Shown piece after piece: positions 1 through 6,412 of a DNA stretch of 14,601 nucleotides. The stretch lies in assembly GCA_030146905.1 (NCBI GenBank), contig JASLAV010000213.1, forward strand, positions 1-14,601, in the 5' to 3' direction. The position numbers and the translations under genes were made by a program. The DNA is from Lentzea sp. (GTDB lineage: Bacteria > Actinomycetota > Actinomycetes > Mycobacteriales > Pseudonocardiaceae). The notes under the pieces were generated by a model. It ran no database searches, was not told the DNA's origin, and saw nothing but the letters and a program-made list of their open reading frames with translations. Within the stretch, counting starts at the first letter, position 1. Each line of letters starts with the position of its first letter.

Positions 1-48
1 GCGACCGCCTTGAAAGGGCGGGATCCTAGGCCGCTAGATGATGGGGAC
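1..48 (-). tRNA. tRNA-Glu (anticodon TTC), 5' part only
   Basis: On the minus strand the first 48 bases fold as the 5' part of a tRNA. There is an acceptor strand GTCCCCA (48-42), the linker TC, and a D arm closed by ATC/GAT containing TAGCGGCCTAG. The anticodon arm is CCGCC-CTTTCAA-GGCGG, with anticodon TTC at plus-strand positions 14-12. The TCTAG..GCC.AGGA pattern of the D arm is typical of bacterial tRNA-Glu. The variable loop, T arm and 3' acceptor strand lie beyond the left edge, so completeness cannot be judged. The identity rests on the anticodon plus the arm sequences. Confidence 0.88.
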
Positions 49-72
49 TAGCTGGTCTCTGGAAGCATCGTA

Positions 73-102
73 AGCATATGCCATAGGTCCGCGCACCTCC
101 AA
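73..102 (-). promoter_or_regulatory. candidate promoter of the tRNA-Glu gene
   Basis: Reading the minus strand, TTGGAG (102-97) and TATGCT (78-73) are separated by 18 bases and sit about 25 bases upstream of the tRNA 5' end. This is a plausible SigA-type promoter with a short leader. The match to consensus is only moderate and no transcript data are available. Confidence 0.35.
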
Positions 103-142
103 AACGGGGGTCCGACTTATGGGTTGACCTGCTCAAACCCCC
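101..142 (-). terminator. possible weak terminator after the TetR-family gene
   Basis: Downstream of the minus-strand regulator, GGGGGT (142-137) can pair with ACCCCC (111-106), and the transcript then runs into GTTTT (105-101). The stem is only 6 bp and the loop about 25 nt, though a smaller internal hairpin (GGTTTGA with TCAACC) could shorten it. It overlaps the candidate -35 of the tRNA, so at best one of the two functions dominates. Confidence 0.28.
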
Positions 143-178
143 TCGCGGACCACATCGCCCAGATCAACAAATGCCTGT

Positions 179-817
179 TCACGGCCCAGCGGCCCCTTCC
201 GGCGCACTTTGTGATCCAGGCAACTTCCACGACGGCGACGCGACGCCGGGCAGAACGTGCCTCAGCACCTCGCGCATCCGGCCGGGGAAGTCGGCGCAGG
301 ACGTCGTCGCGGAGGAGATGAGCCGCGCGCCGAGGGCGGCACCGCACAGCGTCCGCGCCACGGCCTCCGGATCGACGCCGGGCCGCAGGTGCCCGCGCTC
401 GGCGGCCTCGACCAGGTAGGTGGCGATCAGCTTCTCCCACATCACGTGGGTGCTCGGGACGCCCGGATAGCCGATCTCGCGTTCGGCGTTCAACCGCACG
501 CCGGCGCGCAGCACGACGTCCGCCGCCATCCGGTCGGCCGACTCGGCGAACATGCCGTGCAGGGAGCTCAACGGGTCGAGGCCACGCGCGCGCCACGCCT
601 CCCTGACCTGCGCCCACAGCTCGTCCTGGCGCTCGATGAGCGCGGCGGCGACCGCTTCCTTGGAGGGGAAGTGGAAGTAGAAGGCGCCCTTGGTGAGGCC
701 GGCGCGCGTGAGCACGGCGGTCAGCGACGTGCGGTCGTAGCCGAGGCGGTCGAACTCCTCCGCGGCCGCGTGGAGGATCGCCTCCCGTGTCGCGTACGCC
801 CGGTCCTGCTGGGGCAT
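179..817 (-). CDS. TetR-family regulator of the gamma-butyrolactone receptor (ScbR/ArpA) type
   Basis: A 212-residue protein, the normal length for this family. An N-terminal TetR helix-turn-helix lies at about residues 10-55, with the signature LTKGAFYFHFPSKE (41-54). The ligand domain carries features I know from ScbR/ArpA/CprB receptors: VVLRAGVRLN (101-110), the aromatic W127 in VMWEKL, matching the conserved ligand-pocket tryptophan, and HVLPGVASPS near the C terminus. Such proteins repress promoters until a small hormone-like autoregulator binds, and control secondary metabolism or differentiation. I chose ATG 817. A TTG at 826 opens only a different frame. There is no Shine-Dalgarno, but a TANNNT hexamer lies six bases upstream, which suggests a leaderless mRNA. 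No afsA/scbA-like synthase gene is in the window. The family call is strong; ligand and targets are unknown. Confidence 0.88.
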   Translation of the reverse strand: MPQQDRAYATREAILHAAAEEFDRLGYDRTSLTAVLTRAGLTKGAFYFHFPSKEAVAAALIERQDELWAQVREAWRARGLDPLSSLHGMFAESADRMAADVVLRAGVRLNAEREIGYPGVPSTHVMWEKLIATYLVEAAERGHLRPGVDPEAVARTLCGAALGARLISSATTSCADFPGRMREVLRHVLPGVASPSWKLPGSQSAPEGAAGP

Positions 818-823
818 GGGTCA

Positions 824-829
824 AGGTTA
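824..829 (-). promoter_or_regulatory. candidate -10 of the TetR-family gene (leaderless start)
   Basis: On the minus strand TAACCT ends six bases before the A of the ATG at 817, the spacing expected when transcription starts at the start codon itself. No ribosome-binding site is present, which agrees. The corresponding -35 position (about 847-853) shows no consensus match and falls inside the pseudo-palindromic operator candidate. Confidence 0.38.
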
Positions 830-839
830 GCCGTTGCCG

Positions 840-865
840 CGAAAGAGACCCGTGGGTATGTTTCG
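840..865. promoter_or_regulatory. pseudo-palindromic operator candidate (ARE-like) for the adjacent TetR-family regulator
   Basis: The two 13-base arms CGAAAGAGACCCG (840-852) and TGGGTATGTTTCG (853-865) are inverted copies of each other at 10 of 13 positions, with no spacer. The size, the inner ACCC/GGGT core and the T-rich flanks resemble the 22-bp autoregulatory elements bound by gamma-butyrolactone receptors. It covers the expected -35 region of the regulator's own promoter, as autorepression requires. The symmetry is seen directly; the binding is inferred. Confidence 0.6.
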
Positions 866-943
866 GGTTGCGGCCCTGTTCCGGGAGACGCGCTCCGGGG
901 GGTGCGCGTCTCGCGTCAGGGCCGCTTCCTCGTTCGCATCAGC

Positions 944-1189
944 TCACCGCTGCACAGGTGGCGTTCCACCGTCCTCGCCCGGTGACAGACCCAGCATGTC
1001 GAGCAGCATCCGGCAGTCCTCGGTGCCCAGCGCGCTGCGCGCGACGGCGAGCCTCGCCCGGTGGACCTGATCGTCGGAGATCCGCGAGGGTTCTCCGCTC
1101 CGCTGGGCCGGCACGTTCGGCCCGCCCTGCCGCGACATGCTGTCGTCCTGCGTGAACAGGAACTTCCGCACTTCCAGTGACCCGCTCAT
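944..1189 (-). CDS. small conserved-looking hypothetical protein (81 aa)
   Basis: I do not recognise a named family. The protein has no signal peptide or membrane segment. The C-terminal half (DQVHRARLAVARSALGTEDCRMLLDMLGL) looks like two amphipathic helices with a single cysteine; the N-terminal half is polar and likely flexible. The start is ATG 1189, because a strong GGGGAGGG (1202-1195) lies five to six bases upstream. A GTG in the same frame at 1195 would overlap that site and is less likely. G/C-rich third positions and the good ribosome site support real coding. It is divergent from the 95-aa gene at 1343, with 153 bp between them. I recall similar short proteins in actinomycetes but cannot assign a role. 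Confidence 0.72.
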   Translation of the reverse strand: MSGSLEVRKFLFTQDDSMSRQGGPNVPAQRSGEPSRISDDQVHRARLAVARSALGTEDCRMLLDMLGLSPGEDGGTPPVQR

Positions 1190-1342
1190 GAGCACCCTCC
1201 CCGACTTGAGGTTGGCGCGAGGCTAAGCGACCTGGGACAACGGCCGCAGCCCCCCGCAGAGTGATTCCACCGACACCCAGCGTCACTTTCCGTACTGGTG
1301 CGGTGCGTACCTCGTGGGGAACCGGCAAGGGATGATGGACCG

Positions 1343-1630
1343 ATGACTGACCCCACGCCGGAGCCTTCCCCCGCTGCAGAGGGCCAAAACGCGTCCCAGA
1401 TCCCCCCTTCGGTCGATCCTCAAGAGGTCCTGAAGGCGATCAGCGGCATCGACCTGAACACCATCGACGCCGACATCGAGTCCGCGTTCGGGTCCAGGAT
1501 GGCCGAGCTCGACAAGATGCTCGAGGGCCTCGACGACCTGGTCGACCAGATCGAGAAGAACATCCAGAACCTGGACCAGCCCAAACCCGACCAGAACGCG
1601 GACCAGCCCAAACCTGACAGTCCTCAGTAG
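1343..1630 (+). CDS. small acidic coiled-coil hypothetical protein (95 aa)
   Basis: Unrecognised. The N terminus (residues 1-30) is rich in Pro, Ser and Glu and probably disordered. Residues about 32-78 form a predicted amphipathic helix with heptad-like leucines and isoleucines (MAELDKMLEGLDDLVDQIEK), suggesting a coiled coil. The C terminus is a short hydrophilic repeat DQPKPDQNADQPKPD. There are no cysteines or histidines that would suggest a metal role. ATG 1343 follows AAGGGA at 1327-1332; the in-frame upstream codon at 1298 would add an unlikely Arg/Pro leader. The gene ends six bases before the CsoR-like operator of copZ-copA, so it is probably transcribed separately from the copper operon although on the same strand. 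Confidence 0.66.
   Translation: MTDPTPEPSPAAEGQNASQIPPSVDPQEVLKAISGIDLNTIDADIESAFGSRMAELDKMLEGLDDLVDQIEKNIQNLDQPKPDQNADQPKPDSPQ
1573..1614 (+). repeat. in-frame 15-bp direct repeat, period 27 bp
   Basis: GGACCAGCCCAAACC occurs at 1573-1587 and again at 1600-1614. The period of 27 bases equals nine codons, so the copies encode the same reading DQPKP twice in the C-terminal tail of the 95-aa protein. It looks like a recent in-frame duplication. Confidence 0.85.
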
Positions 1631-1636
1631 AACAGT

Positions 1637-1655
1637 TACCCCAGGGGGGTATAGA
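1637..1655 (+). promoter_or_regulatory. CsoR-like copper operator overlapping the copZ-copA promoter
   Basis: TACCCC (1637-1642) and GGGGTA (1646-1651) form a perfect inverted repeat around AGG. This is the G/C-tract pseudo-palindrome bordered by TA that the copper-sensing repressor CsoR binds in actinobacteria. A -10-like TATAGA (1650-1655) overlaps the right arm, so bound repressor would block polymerase. Copper release of CsoR would then induce copZ and copA just downstream. No csoR gene lies in the window, so the repressor would act from elsewhere. The -35 is not convincing. Confidence 0.7.
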
Positions 1656-1686
1656 CTCGGAGGCCCGTAGAGAGGAAGGGCCCCTG

Positions 1687-1893
1687 ATGTCCGTCACCGC
1701 CACCTACACCGTCACCGGCATGACCTGCGGCCACTGCGTCAGCTCCGTCACGGAGGAGCTGACCGAGGTCGACGGCGTCACCGGTGTCGACGTCGTCCTG
1801 GAGACCGGTGCGGTCACCGTGACGAGCGACCGCGAGCTGGACCGCGCCGAGGTCGTCGCCGCCGTCACCGAGGCCGGGTACCAGGTCGCCTGA
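1687..1893 (+). CDS. copZ: copper chaperone, HMA domain (CopZ-type)
   Basis: A 68-residue single heavy-metal-associated domain. The Cu(I)-binding motif is GMTCGHC, with ligands C14 and C17 in the loop after the first beta strand, and the protein ends with the usual AGYQV strand. It is a cytoplasmic copper carrier that hands Cu(I) to the exporter and to copper-sensing repressors. The start ATG 1687 is preceded by AGAGGAAGG at 1671-1679. Its TGA stop (1891-1893) shares a base with the ATG of copA, so the two are translationally coupled. The CsoR-like operator 35 bases upstream indicates copper induction. Length and motif are standard for CopZ. Confidence 0.93.
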   Translation: MSVTATYTVTGMTCGHCVSSVTEELTEVDGVTGVDVVLETGAVTVTSDRELDRAEVVAAVTEAGYQVA

Positions 1894-4076
1894 TGACCAC
1901 GACCGAGCCTCGCCACGTCGAACTCAGCATCAGCGGCATGACGTGCGCCTCGTGTGCGCGGCGCGTGGAACGCAAGCTGAACAAGCTCGACGGCGTCTCC
2001 GCCACCGTGAACTACGCGACGGAGAAGGCCAGCGTTCAGTTCCCCGGCACCCTGCGCGTCGACGACCTGGTCTCGACGGTGCGCGCGGCGGGGTACGACG
2101 CGGAGGAGCCGAAGCAGGAGACACCGGACGAGTCCGGTGAGCTGGGGCTCAGGTTCGCGCTGGCCGCGGCGCTCGGCGTGCCGGTGATCATCTTGTCGAT
2201 GGTCCCCGCGTTGCAGTTCCCCGTCTGGCAGTGGGTGTCGCTGGCGCTGGCGAGCGTGGTCGTGTGGGTGTGCGGCTGGCCGTTCCACCGCGCCGCCGTG
2301 GTCAACGCACGGCACGGCGCCAGCACCATGGACACCCTCGTGTCGATGGGCGTCACGGTCTCGTACCTGTGGTCGCTCTACGCGTTGGTGTTCGGCGAGG
2401 CCGGGGCGATCGGCATGCGGCACGAGTTCAGCCCGCTGCGTCCCGCGGCGTCTTCGGCCTCCGGGGACGTCTACCTGGAGGTCGCGGTCGGCGTGACCGT
2501 GTTCCTGCTGCTCGGGCGCTGGCTGGAGGCGAGGTCCAAGCGCAGCGCGGGTGCGGCGATGCGGTCGCTGTTCGCGCTCGGCGCCAAGGACGTGGCGGTG
2601 CTGCGCGACGGCGTGGAGACCCGCGTCCCGATCGGGCAGCTCCGTGTCGGCGAACGGTTCGTCGTCCGTCCGGGTGAGCGGATCGCCACGGACGGCGCAG
2701 TGGTCGAGGGCAGCTCGGCCGTGGACAGCTCGATGGTCACCGGCGAGTCCGCGCCGGTCGAGGTCGGCGTGGGGGATCCCGTGGTCGGCGGGACGGTCAA
2801 CGCGGGCGGCAGGCTGGTGGTCGAGGCGCGGTCCGTCGGCGCCGGCACCCAGCTCGCGCGGATGGCCAGGATGGTCGAGCAGGCGCAGGCGGGCAAGGCG
2901 GAGGTGCAGCGGCTGGCCGACCGGGTGTCGGCCGTGTTCGTCCCGGTCGTCGTGGTGATCGCCCTGGCGGCGTTCGGCGGGTGGCTGCTGGCGGGACGCC
3001 CGCTCGAGTTCGCGGTGACCACGGCGGTCGCGGTGCTCGTGATCGCCTGCCCGTGCGCGTTGGGCCTCGCGACCCCCACGGCGTTGCTCGTGGGCACCGG
3101 ACGGGGCGCCCAGCTCGGGATCCTGGTGAAGGGACCCGAGGTGCTGGAGTCGACGCGGCGCGTGGACACCGTCGTGCTGGACAAGACCGGCACGGTCACC
3201 ACCGGCCGTTTGACGCTGGTCGACGTGATTGCCGTGAACGGCGTTCCGCGCGACGAGGTGCTGCGTTTCGCGGCGGCCGTCGAGAACGCGTCCGAACATC
3301 CGATCGCCGCGGCGATCGTCCGCGAAGCCACCGAACTGCTTCCCGTTTCTCAGTTCGTTTCCACGGACGGCATCGGTGTCAGCGGAGTCGTCGAAGGACG
3401 GCGCGTTGTTGTCGGACGAGTGAGCGAAGTTCCGGTACCCCCGGAATTGACCGAGGCCGTGGCCGAGCACGCGACTCGAACCGTTGTCGCGGTTTCCTTT
3501 GATGACAAGGTTGTCGGTCTCGTCGTGGTGTCGGACGTCGTGAAACCCACGTCCGCGCAGGCGGTCCGGTCGCTGCGCCGGCTCGGCCTGCACCCGGTGC
3601 TGCTGACCGGCGACAACGCGTCGGTGGCCGCCGAGGTCGCCGCCGAGGTGGGTATCGACGAGGTCATCGCCGACGTCGTGCCAGGTGAGAAAGTCGCCGC
3701 AGTTCGCAACCTCCAGGCACAGGGCCGAGTTGTGGCGATGGTCGGCGACGGCGTCAACGACGCGCCGGCACTCGCCGCCGCGGATCTGGGGCTGGCCATG
3801 GGAACCGGCACCGACGCCGCGATCGAGGCGAGCGACCTGACACTCGTGCGCGGTGACCTGCGCGTGGCGGCGGACGCGATCCGGTTGTCCCGCAAGACTT
3901 TGAGTACCATCAAGGGGAATCTTTTCTGGGCTTTCGCCTACAACGTCGCTGGACTTCCGCTCGCGGCGCTGGGACTGCTGAACCCCATGATCGCGGGTGC
4001 CGCGATGGCGTTCAGCAGCGTCTTCGTGGTCACCAACAGCTTGCGACTGCGGGGATTCAGGCCATCGGCGGCTTAA
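1893..4076 (+). CDS. copA: Cu(I)-exporting P1B-type ATPase (CopA)
   Basis: A 727-residue heavy-metal P-type ATPase with all key motifs. An N-terminal HMA domain has GMTCASC (C18, C21). The actuator loop carries TGES; the metal-binding CPC in the sixth membrane helix is C386-P387-C388. The phosphorylation site is DKTGT (D430), the nucleotide-domain motif is SEHPIAAAI, and the hinge is GDGVNDAP (618-625). CPC with one HMA domain points to Cu(I)/Ag(I) export across the cytoplasmic membrane. An [10 protein letters not shown] segment between the first transmembrane pairs is an extracytoplasmic loop common in actinobacterial CopA. The start overlaps the copZ stop. Codon use loosens from about 3226 onward (more A/T-ending codons), unlike the first two thirds. 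A hairpin terminator follows. Confidence 0.96.
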   Translation: MTTTEPRHVELSISGMTCASCARRVERKLNKLDGVSATVNYATEKASVQFPGTLRVDDLVSTVRAAGYDAEEPKQETPDESGELGLRFALAAALGVPVIILSMVPALQFPVWQWVSLALASVVVWVCGWPFHRAAVVNARHGASTMDTLVSMGVTVSYLWSLYALVFGEAGAIGMRHEFSPLRPAASSASGDVYLEVAVGVTVFLLLGRWLEARSKRSAGAAMRSLFALGAKDVAVLRDGVETRVPIGQLRVGERFVVRPGERIATDGAVVEGSSAVDSSMVTGESAPVEVGVGDPVVGGTVNAGGRLVVEARSVGAGTQLARMARMVEQAQAGKAEVQRLADRVSAVFVPVVVVIALAAFGGWLLAGRPLEFAVTTAVAVLVIACPCALGLATPTALLVGTGRGAQLGILVKGPEVLESTRRVDTVVLDKTGTVTTGRLTLVDVIAVNGVPRDEVLRFAAAVENASEHPIAAAIVREATELLPVSQFVSTDGIGVSGVVEGRRVVVGRVSEVPVPPELTEAVAEHATRTVVAVSFDDKVVGLVVVSDVVKPTSAQAVRSLRRLGLHPVLLTGDNASVAAEVAAEVGIDEVIADVVPGEKVAAVRNLQAQGRVVAMVGDGVNDAPALAAADLGLAMGTGTDAAIEASDLTLVRGDLRVAADAIRLSRKTLSTIKGNLFWAFAYNVAGLPLAALGLLNPMIAGAAMAFSSVFVVTNSLRLRGFRPSAA

Positions 4077-4170
4077 GAATCTTGTCCGGGAACACTCCCC
4101 AAGACATCGTGCGCGTGCAACAATCCAAAAGCTGACACACCCCCGGTCAGCGCCTGTGGAGATCCCCTCC

Positions 4171-4203
4171 GGCCCCCGCGTTCCTCCCCCTGGCGCGGGG
4201 GCC
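4171..4203 (+). terminator. terminator hairpin after copA
   Basis: GGCCCCCGCG (4171-4180) and CGCGGGGGCC (4194-4203) form a perfect 10-bp G/C stem around a 13-nt loop, about 95 bases after the copA stop. It lacks a U-run, as is common for actinomycete terminators. The region 4077-4353 holds no credible gene. Confidence 0.62.
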
Positions 4204-4267
4204 TCTCCTCGTCCGCAGGCTGCTCGGCTCGCGTCCCCCAGCTACCGGAACCGCACAGGCGAAGATC

Positions 4268-4313
4268 CACTCGGGGTGGGTGACATCGACACCCTTCGAG
4301 TGACCCGAGTCAC
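4268..4313. promoter_or_regulatory. nested inverted repeats upstream of the RHH-like gene
   Basis: CACTCGGGGTG (4268-4278) pairs with CACCC (4290-4294) and CGAGTG (4297-4302), leaving two unpaired T bases: an 11-bp interrupted inverted repeat. Overlapping its right arm, GTGAC (4300-4304) and GTCAC (4309-4313) form a second palindrome with a 4-base centre. Both precede the candidate promoter at 4320-4347. They could be operator sites for the small DNA-binding-like protein encoded next, or for another regulator. The symmetry is seen; the role is inferred. Confidence 0.45.
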
Positions 4314-4319
4314 AGGAGT

Positions 4320-4347
4320 TTGGGTTCCGTGACCGAGCCGTTATCGT
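4320..4347 (+). promoter_or_regulatory. candidate promoter giving a leaderless mRNA
   Basis: TTGGGT (4320-4325) and TATCGT (4342-4347) are 16 bases apart. The GTG start codon at 4354 lies seven bases after the second hexamer, where transcription should begin. The gene has no Shine-Dalgarno, which agrees with a leaderless message. Confidence 0.4.
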
Positions 4348-4353
4348 GTCCCG

Positions 4354-4653
4354 GTGCCTATCGGATCCCTCGGACGCTCCAAGTCCGGCCGTCATCGCCC
4401 AGCGGGCGAACCGCAGGAGACGCTGCCCGACGAGGAGCTGACCTCTTACCTGGCCGCCCTGGCCCCGGACTCGGACAACGAGACCACCGCATCGGGCTTC
4501 GGGAGCGCCCAGGTCTACCAGCTGCGACTGCAGCTGATGGCGAACGAGCAGCTCAAGGAACTCGCCGCCGAGCGCCAGACCTCTCCGCAGGCTCTCGCCA
4601 CGGAGTGGGTCATGCAGCGACTGGAGTGGGAAGCGCGTCAGCGCGGCCACTAG
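4354..4653 (+). CDS. small ribbon-helix-helix-like protein (99 aa)
   Basis: No named family is recognised with certainty. Residues about 1-45 are polar and probably flexible. Residues about 52-95 match the pattern of a ribbon-helix-helix (CopG/Arc-type) fold: an alternating strand VYQLRLQL, a helix NEQLKELAAERQ, a turn TSPQ, and a second helix ALATEWVMQRLEWEA. Such proteins are dimeric DNA binders, often autorepressors or antitoxins. No partner toxin gene is adjacent: upstream is copA and downstream, convergent, is a cold-shock gene. The start is GTG 4354, supported by the promoter spacing rather than a ribosome site; the reading frame has no other good upstream start. The gene ends at the bidirectional terminator. 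The fold is an inference from sequence pattern. Confidence 0.62.
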   Translation: MPIGSLGRSKSGRHRPAGEPQETLPDEELTSYLAALAPDSDNETTASGFGSAQVYQLRLQLMANEQLKELAAERQTSPQALATEWVMQRLEWEARQRGH

Positions 4654-4670
4654 TCGTCCACCAACAACGA

Positions 4671-4708
4671 AGAAGGACCCTCCGCCGAGCCCGGCAGAGG
4701 GTCCTTCT
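4671..4708. terminator. bidirectional terminator between convergent genes
   Basis: AGAAGGACCCTC (4671-4682) and GAGGGTCCTTCT (4697-4708) form a perfect 12-bp stem. Inside it, GCCG (4684-4687) and CGGC (4692-4695) extend the hairpin past one mismatch to a 4-nt loop. It lies 17 bases after the RHH-like gene and 31 bases after the cold-shock gene, so it can serve both. Each strand has a T/C-rich tail. Confidence 0.85.
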
Positions 4709-4739
4709 CACGTACGACGTGAATTGCGGCGAGATCAGA

Positions 4740-4943
4740 TCAGATTGCGCGGACGTTCTGCGCCTGCGGACCCTTGGTGCCCTGGCCCACCTCGAACTCC
4801 ACGCGCTGGTTCTCCTCCAGGGTCCGGAAACCCTGACCCTGGATCTCCGAGTAGTGGACGAAGACGTCTGCGCCGCCGTTGTCCTGGGCGATGAAGCCGA
4901 AGCCCTTCTCGGAGTTGAACCACTTGACAGTGCCCTGTGCCAT
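4740..4943 (-). CDS. cold-shock domain protein (CspA family)
   Basis: A 67-residue single cold-shock domain covering the full length. The RNA-binding motifs are KGFGFI (13-18, RNP1) and VFVHY (27-31, RNP2), with the typical start [17 protein letters not shown]. It binds single-stranded RNA and DNA in the cytoplasm and acts as an RNA chaperone. The ATG at 4943 is preceded by GGAGG (4955-4951) at a 7-base spacing. The leader upstream is long (possibly about 150 nt) and structured, as in many csp genes, suggesting post-transcriptional control. The gene ends at a shared terminator with the convergent RHH-like gene. Confidence 0.97.
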   Translation of the reverse strand: MAQGTVKWFNSEKGFGFIAQDNGGADVFVHYSEIQGQGFRTLEENQRVEFEVGQGTKGPQAQNVRAI

Positions 4944-5266
4944 GTACCTGCCTCCATCGCAGGAAAGCTTGGGGCTGCACCGTGCAACCCCGGCCGTCCC
5001 GGGGGCGTTCAGGTCGCTCGGTGAGAGCGCACAGCACGCCCGCGTGTCGTTCCGCGAGCGTGTGGAGCACGAACACAGAAACCACGGCCTGCGCGGGTCA
5101 GCCTAACGTGTGATGCGTCATAGCACTACAGGTCATTACTGGCCGGTTCGGCGCCTCAAAAGGAGGAAACTCGCTGGTCCGAGCGGGTGATCCAATTTCG
5201 GTGAGCAACGAGTTGGAGCCTCATGCGTCTTCTCCAGCGTTGGGCGAGGGGATCTTGGGGAGAAAC
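4944..5266. other. divergent intergenic region between csp and the L,D-transpeptidase gene
   Basis: These 323 bases hold no credible gene. On the minus side are the csp ribosome site (4955-4951), the alternative hairpins (4971-5004) and a possible -10, TAGGCT (5105-5100), without a good -35; it would give a leader of about 150 nt. On the plus side is a perfect AGGAGG at 5161-5166, seven bases before a CTG codon at 5174 that is in frame with the transpeptidase. A GTG at 5201 is also in frame. A 27-codon ORF from ATG 5223 overlaps the start in another frame and looks spurious. Confidence 0.6.
4971..5004 (-). promoter_or_regulatory. mutually exclusive hairpins in the csp 5' leader
   Basis: In the minus-strand RNA, GGGGUUGCA (4991-4983) pairs with UGCAGCCCC (4979-4971) around a CGG loop: 9 bp including one U-G pair. 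The upstream CCCCGG (5004-4999) can instead pair with CCGGGG (4993-4988) around a 5-nt loop. Both use the GGGG at 4991-4988, so only one can form at a time. The first hairpin ends 15 bases before the GGAGG ribosome site. This could be a temperature-sensitive switch; that function is inferred. Confidence 0.45.
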
Positions 5267-6412
5267 GTGTTCAGGCCACTGTTTTTGGCTTTGCTGCTGG
5301 GATTGACCGCGTGCGGCGCCGCACCCGACGCACCGTCGGGGCCGGCTGCTCCGGTCGTGGAGGACAAGGCGAAGGCGGCACTCAGCGTGACGCCCGCATC
5401 GGGTGACGCGGTCAGCCCGTCCGGACCATTTCAGGTCGGGGTGACCGGAGGAGCGCTGACCGCCGTCGCGCTCACGGGCGCGGACGGCAAGGTCGTCAAG
5501 GGGGAGCTGACCGGCGACAGGTGGGTGGCGACCGAGGACCTGGGCTACGGCAAGGCCTACACGTGGTCGGGGTCGGCCAGGGGTGGGGACGGCGCTGACG
5601 TGCCGGTCTCCGGGTCGTTCCGCACGGTCAAGCCGCAGCGGCTCATCAGCGCGTCGCTGAACGTCGGCGACCACCAGACCTACGGCATCGCGATGCCGAT
5701 CAAGGTCACCTTCAGCGCGCCGGTGCAGGACAAGGCGTCGGTGCAGAAGGCCATGACCGTCAGGACCTCCGTGCCGACCGAGGGCGCGTGGGCGTGGCTG
5801 TCCGACCGCGAGGCGCACTGGCGTCCGCGCGACTACTTCAAGCCGAACACCGAGGTGTCGGTCGACGTCGACGTGTACGGGGTGCCGTTCGGGGGCGGCG
5901 CCTACGGAGCGTCCGACCTGCACGTGCAGTTCAAGATCGCCGACCGCGCGCTGGTGGCCAAGGCCAACACGCAGACCAAGCGGTTCGAGATCTACCGCGA
6001 CGGCACGCTGCTGCACGACTTCCCGGCGTCGTACGGGATGGAGCACGACAAGCGGGCCGAGACCCGCGGCGGCATCCACGTGGTGCAGAGGAAGGAAGCC
6101 GCGCGGACGATGACCAACGACGTCTTCGGCTACAAGGACGTCCCCGTCACCTGGGCCGTGCTGATCTCGCAGAACGGCGAGTTCGTGCACGAGAACAACG
6201 GCACGATCGCGAAGCAGGGCAAGGAGAACGTCTCCCACGGGTGCGCGAACCTGTCCGGCCCCAACGCGAAGGTCTTCTACGACCTCACGATGATCGGTGA
6301 CCCGGTCGAGGTCGTCGGTTCGTCCCAGCAGCTGCAGGCGTCGGACGGCGACTACTACGACTGGGCGTTCGACTGGGCCACCTGGACCTCGAAGTCCGCC
6401 GTGGCGTCCTAG
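5267..6412 (+). CDS. L,D-transpeptidase lipoprotein (Ig-like plus YkuD domain)
   Basis: From GTG 5267 the protein has 381 residues and starts with a lipoprotein signal FRPLFLALLLGLTACG (lipobox LTAC, C16). An Ig-like domain follows (about residues 40-150), including the stretch DGADVPVSGSFRTVKP. The C-terminal YkuD domain (about 220-345) has H308 in FVHEN and the catalytic SHGCANLS, with S323, H324, G325 and nucleophile C326. This is the layout of the mycobacterial LdtMt2 class, which forms 3-3 cross-links in peptidoglycan outside the membrane and is inhibited by carbapenems. GGGGAG (5257-5262) lies four bases before this GTG. Alternatives in frame are GTG 5201 without a ribosome site and CTG 5174 with a perfect one; both bury the signal peptide behind 22-31 extra residues. 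The stop overlaps that of the convergent gene. Confidence 0.92.
   Translation: MFRPLFLALLLGLTACGAAPDAPSGPAAPVVEDKAKAALSVTPASGDAVSPSGPFQVGVTGGALTAVALTGADGKVVKGELTGDRWVATEDLGYGKAYTWSGSARGGDGADVPVSGSFRTVKPQRLISASLNVGDHQTYGIAMPIKVTFSAPVQDKASVQKAMTVRTSVPTEGAWAWLSDREAHWRPRDYFKPNTEVSVDVDVYGVPFGGGAYGASDLHVQFKIADRALVAKANTQTKRFEIYRDGTLLHDFPASYGMEHDKRAETRGGIHVVQRKEAARTMTNDVFGYKDVPVTWAVLISQNGEFVHENNGTIAKQGKENVSHGCANLSGPNAKVFYDLTMIGDPVEVVGSSQQLQASDGDYYDWAFDWATWTSKSAVAS

Noticed and set aside
1..48. tRNA gene as an integration site for a mobile element
   Set aside because: Elements insert at the tRNA 3' end, which lies outside the window to the left; no integrase or att repeat is visible here.
1704..3593. 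629-codon open frame on the minus strand opposite copA
   Set aside because: It is an antisense shadow of a clearly functional copA; its translation is Arg/His/Asp-rich with no recognisable domain and no ribosome site.
5223..5306. 27-codon ORF from ATG 5223 overlapping the transpeptidase start
   Set aside because: No ribosome site, odd Trp/Cys-rich composition, and it is out of frame with a strong lipoprotein signal; probably chance.
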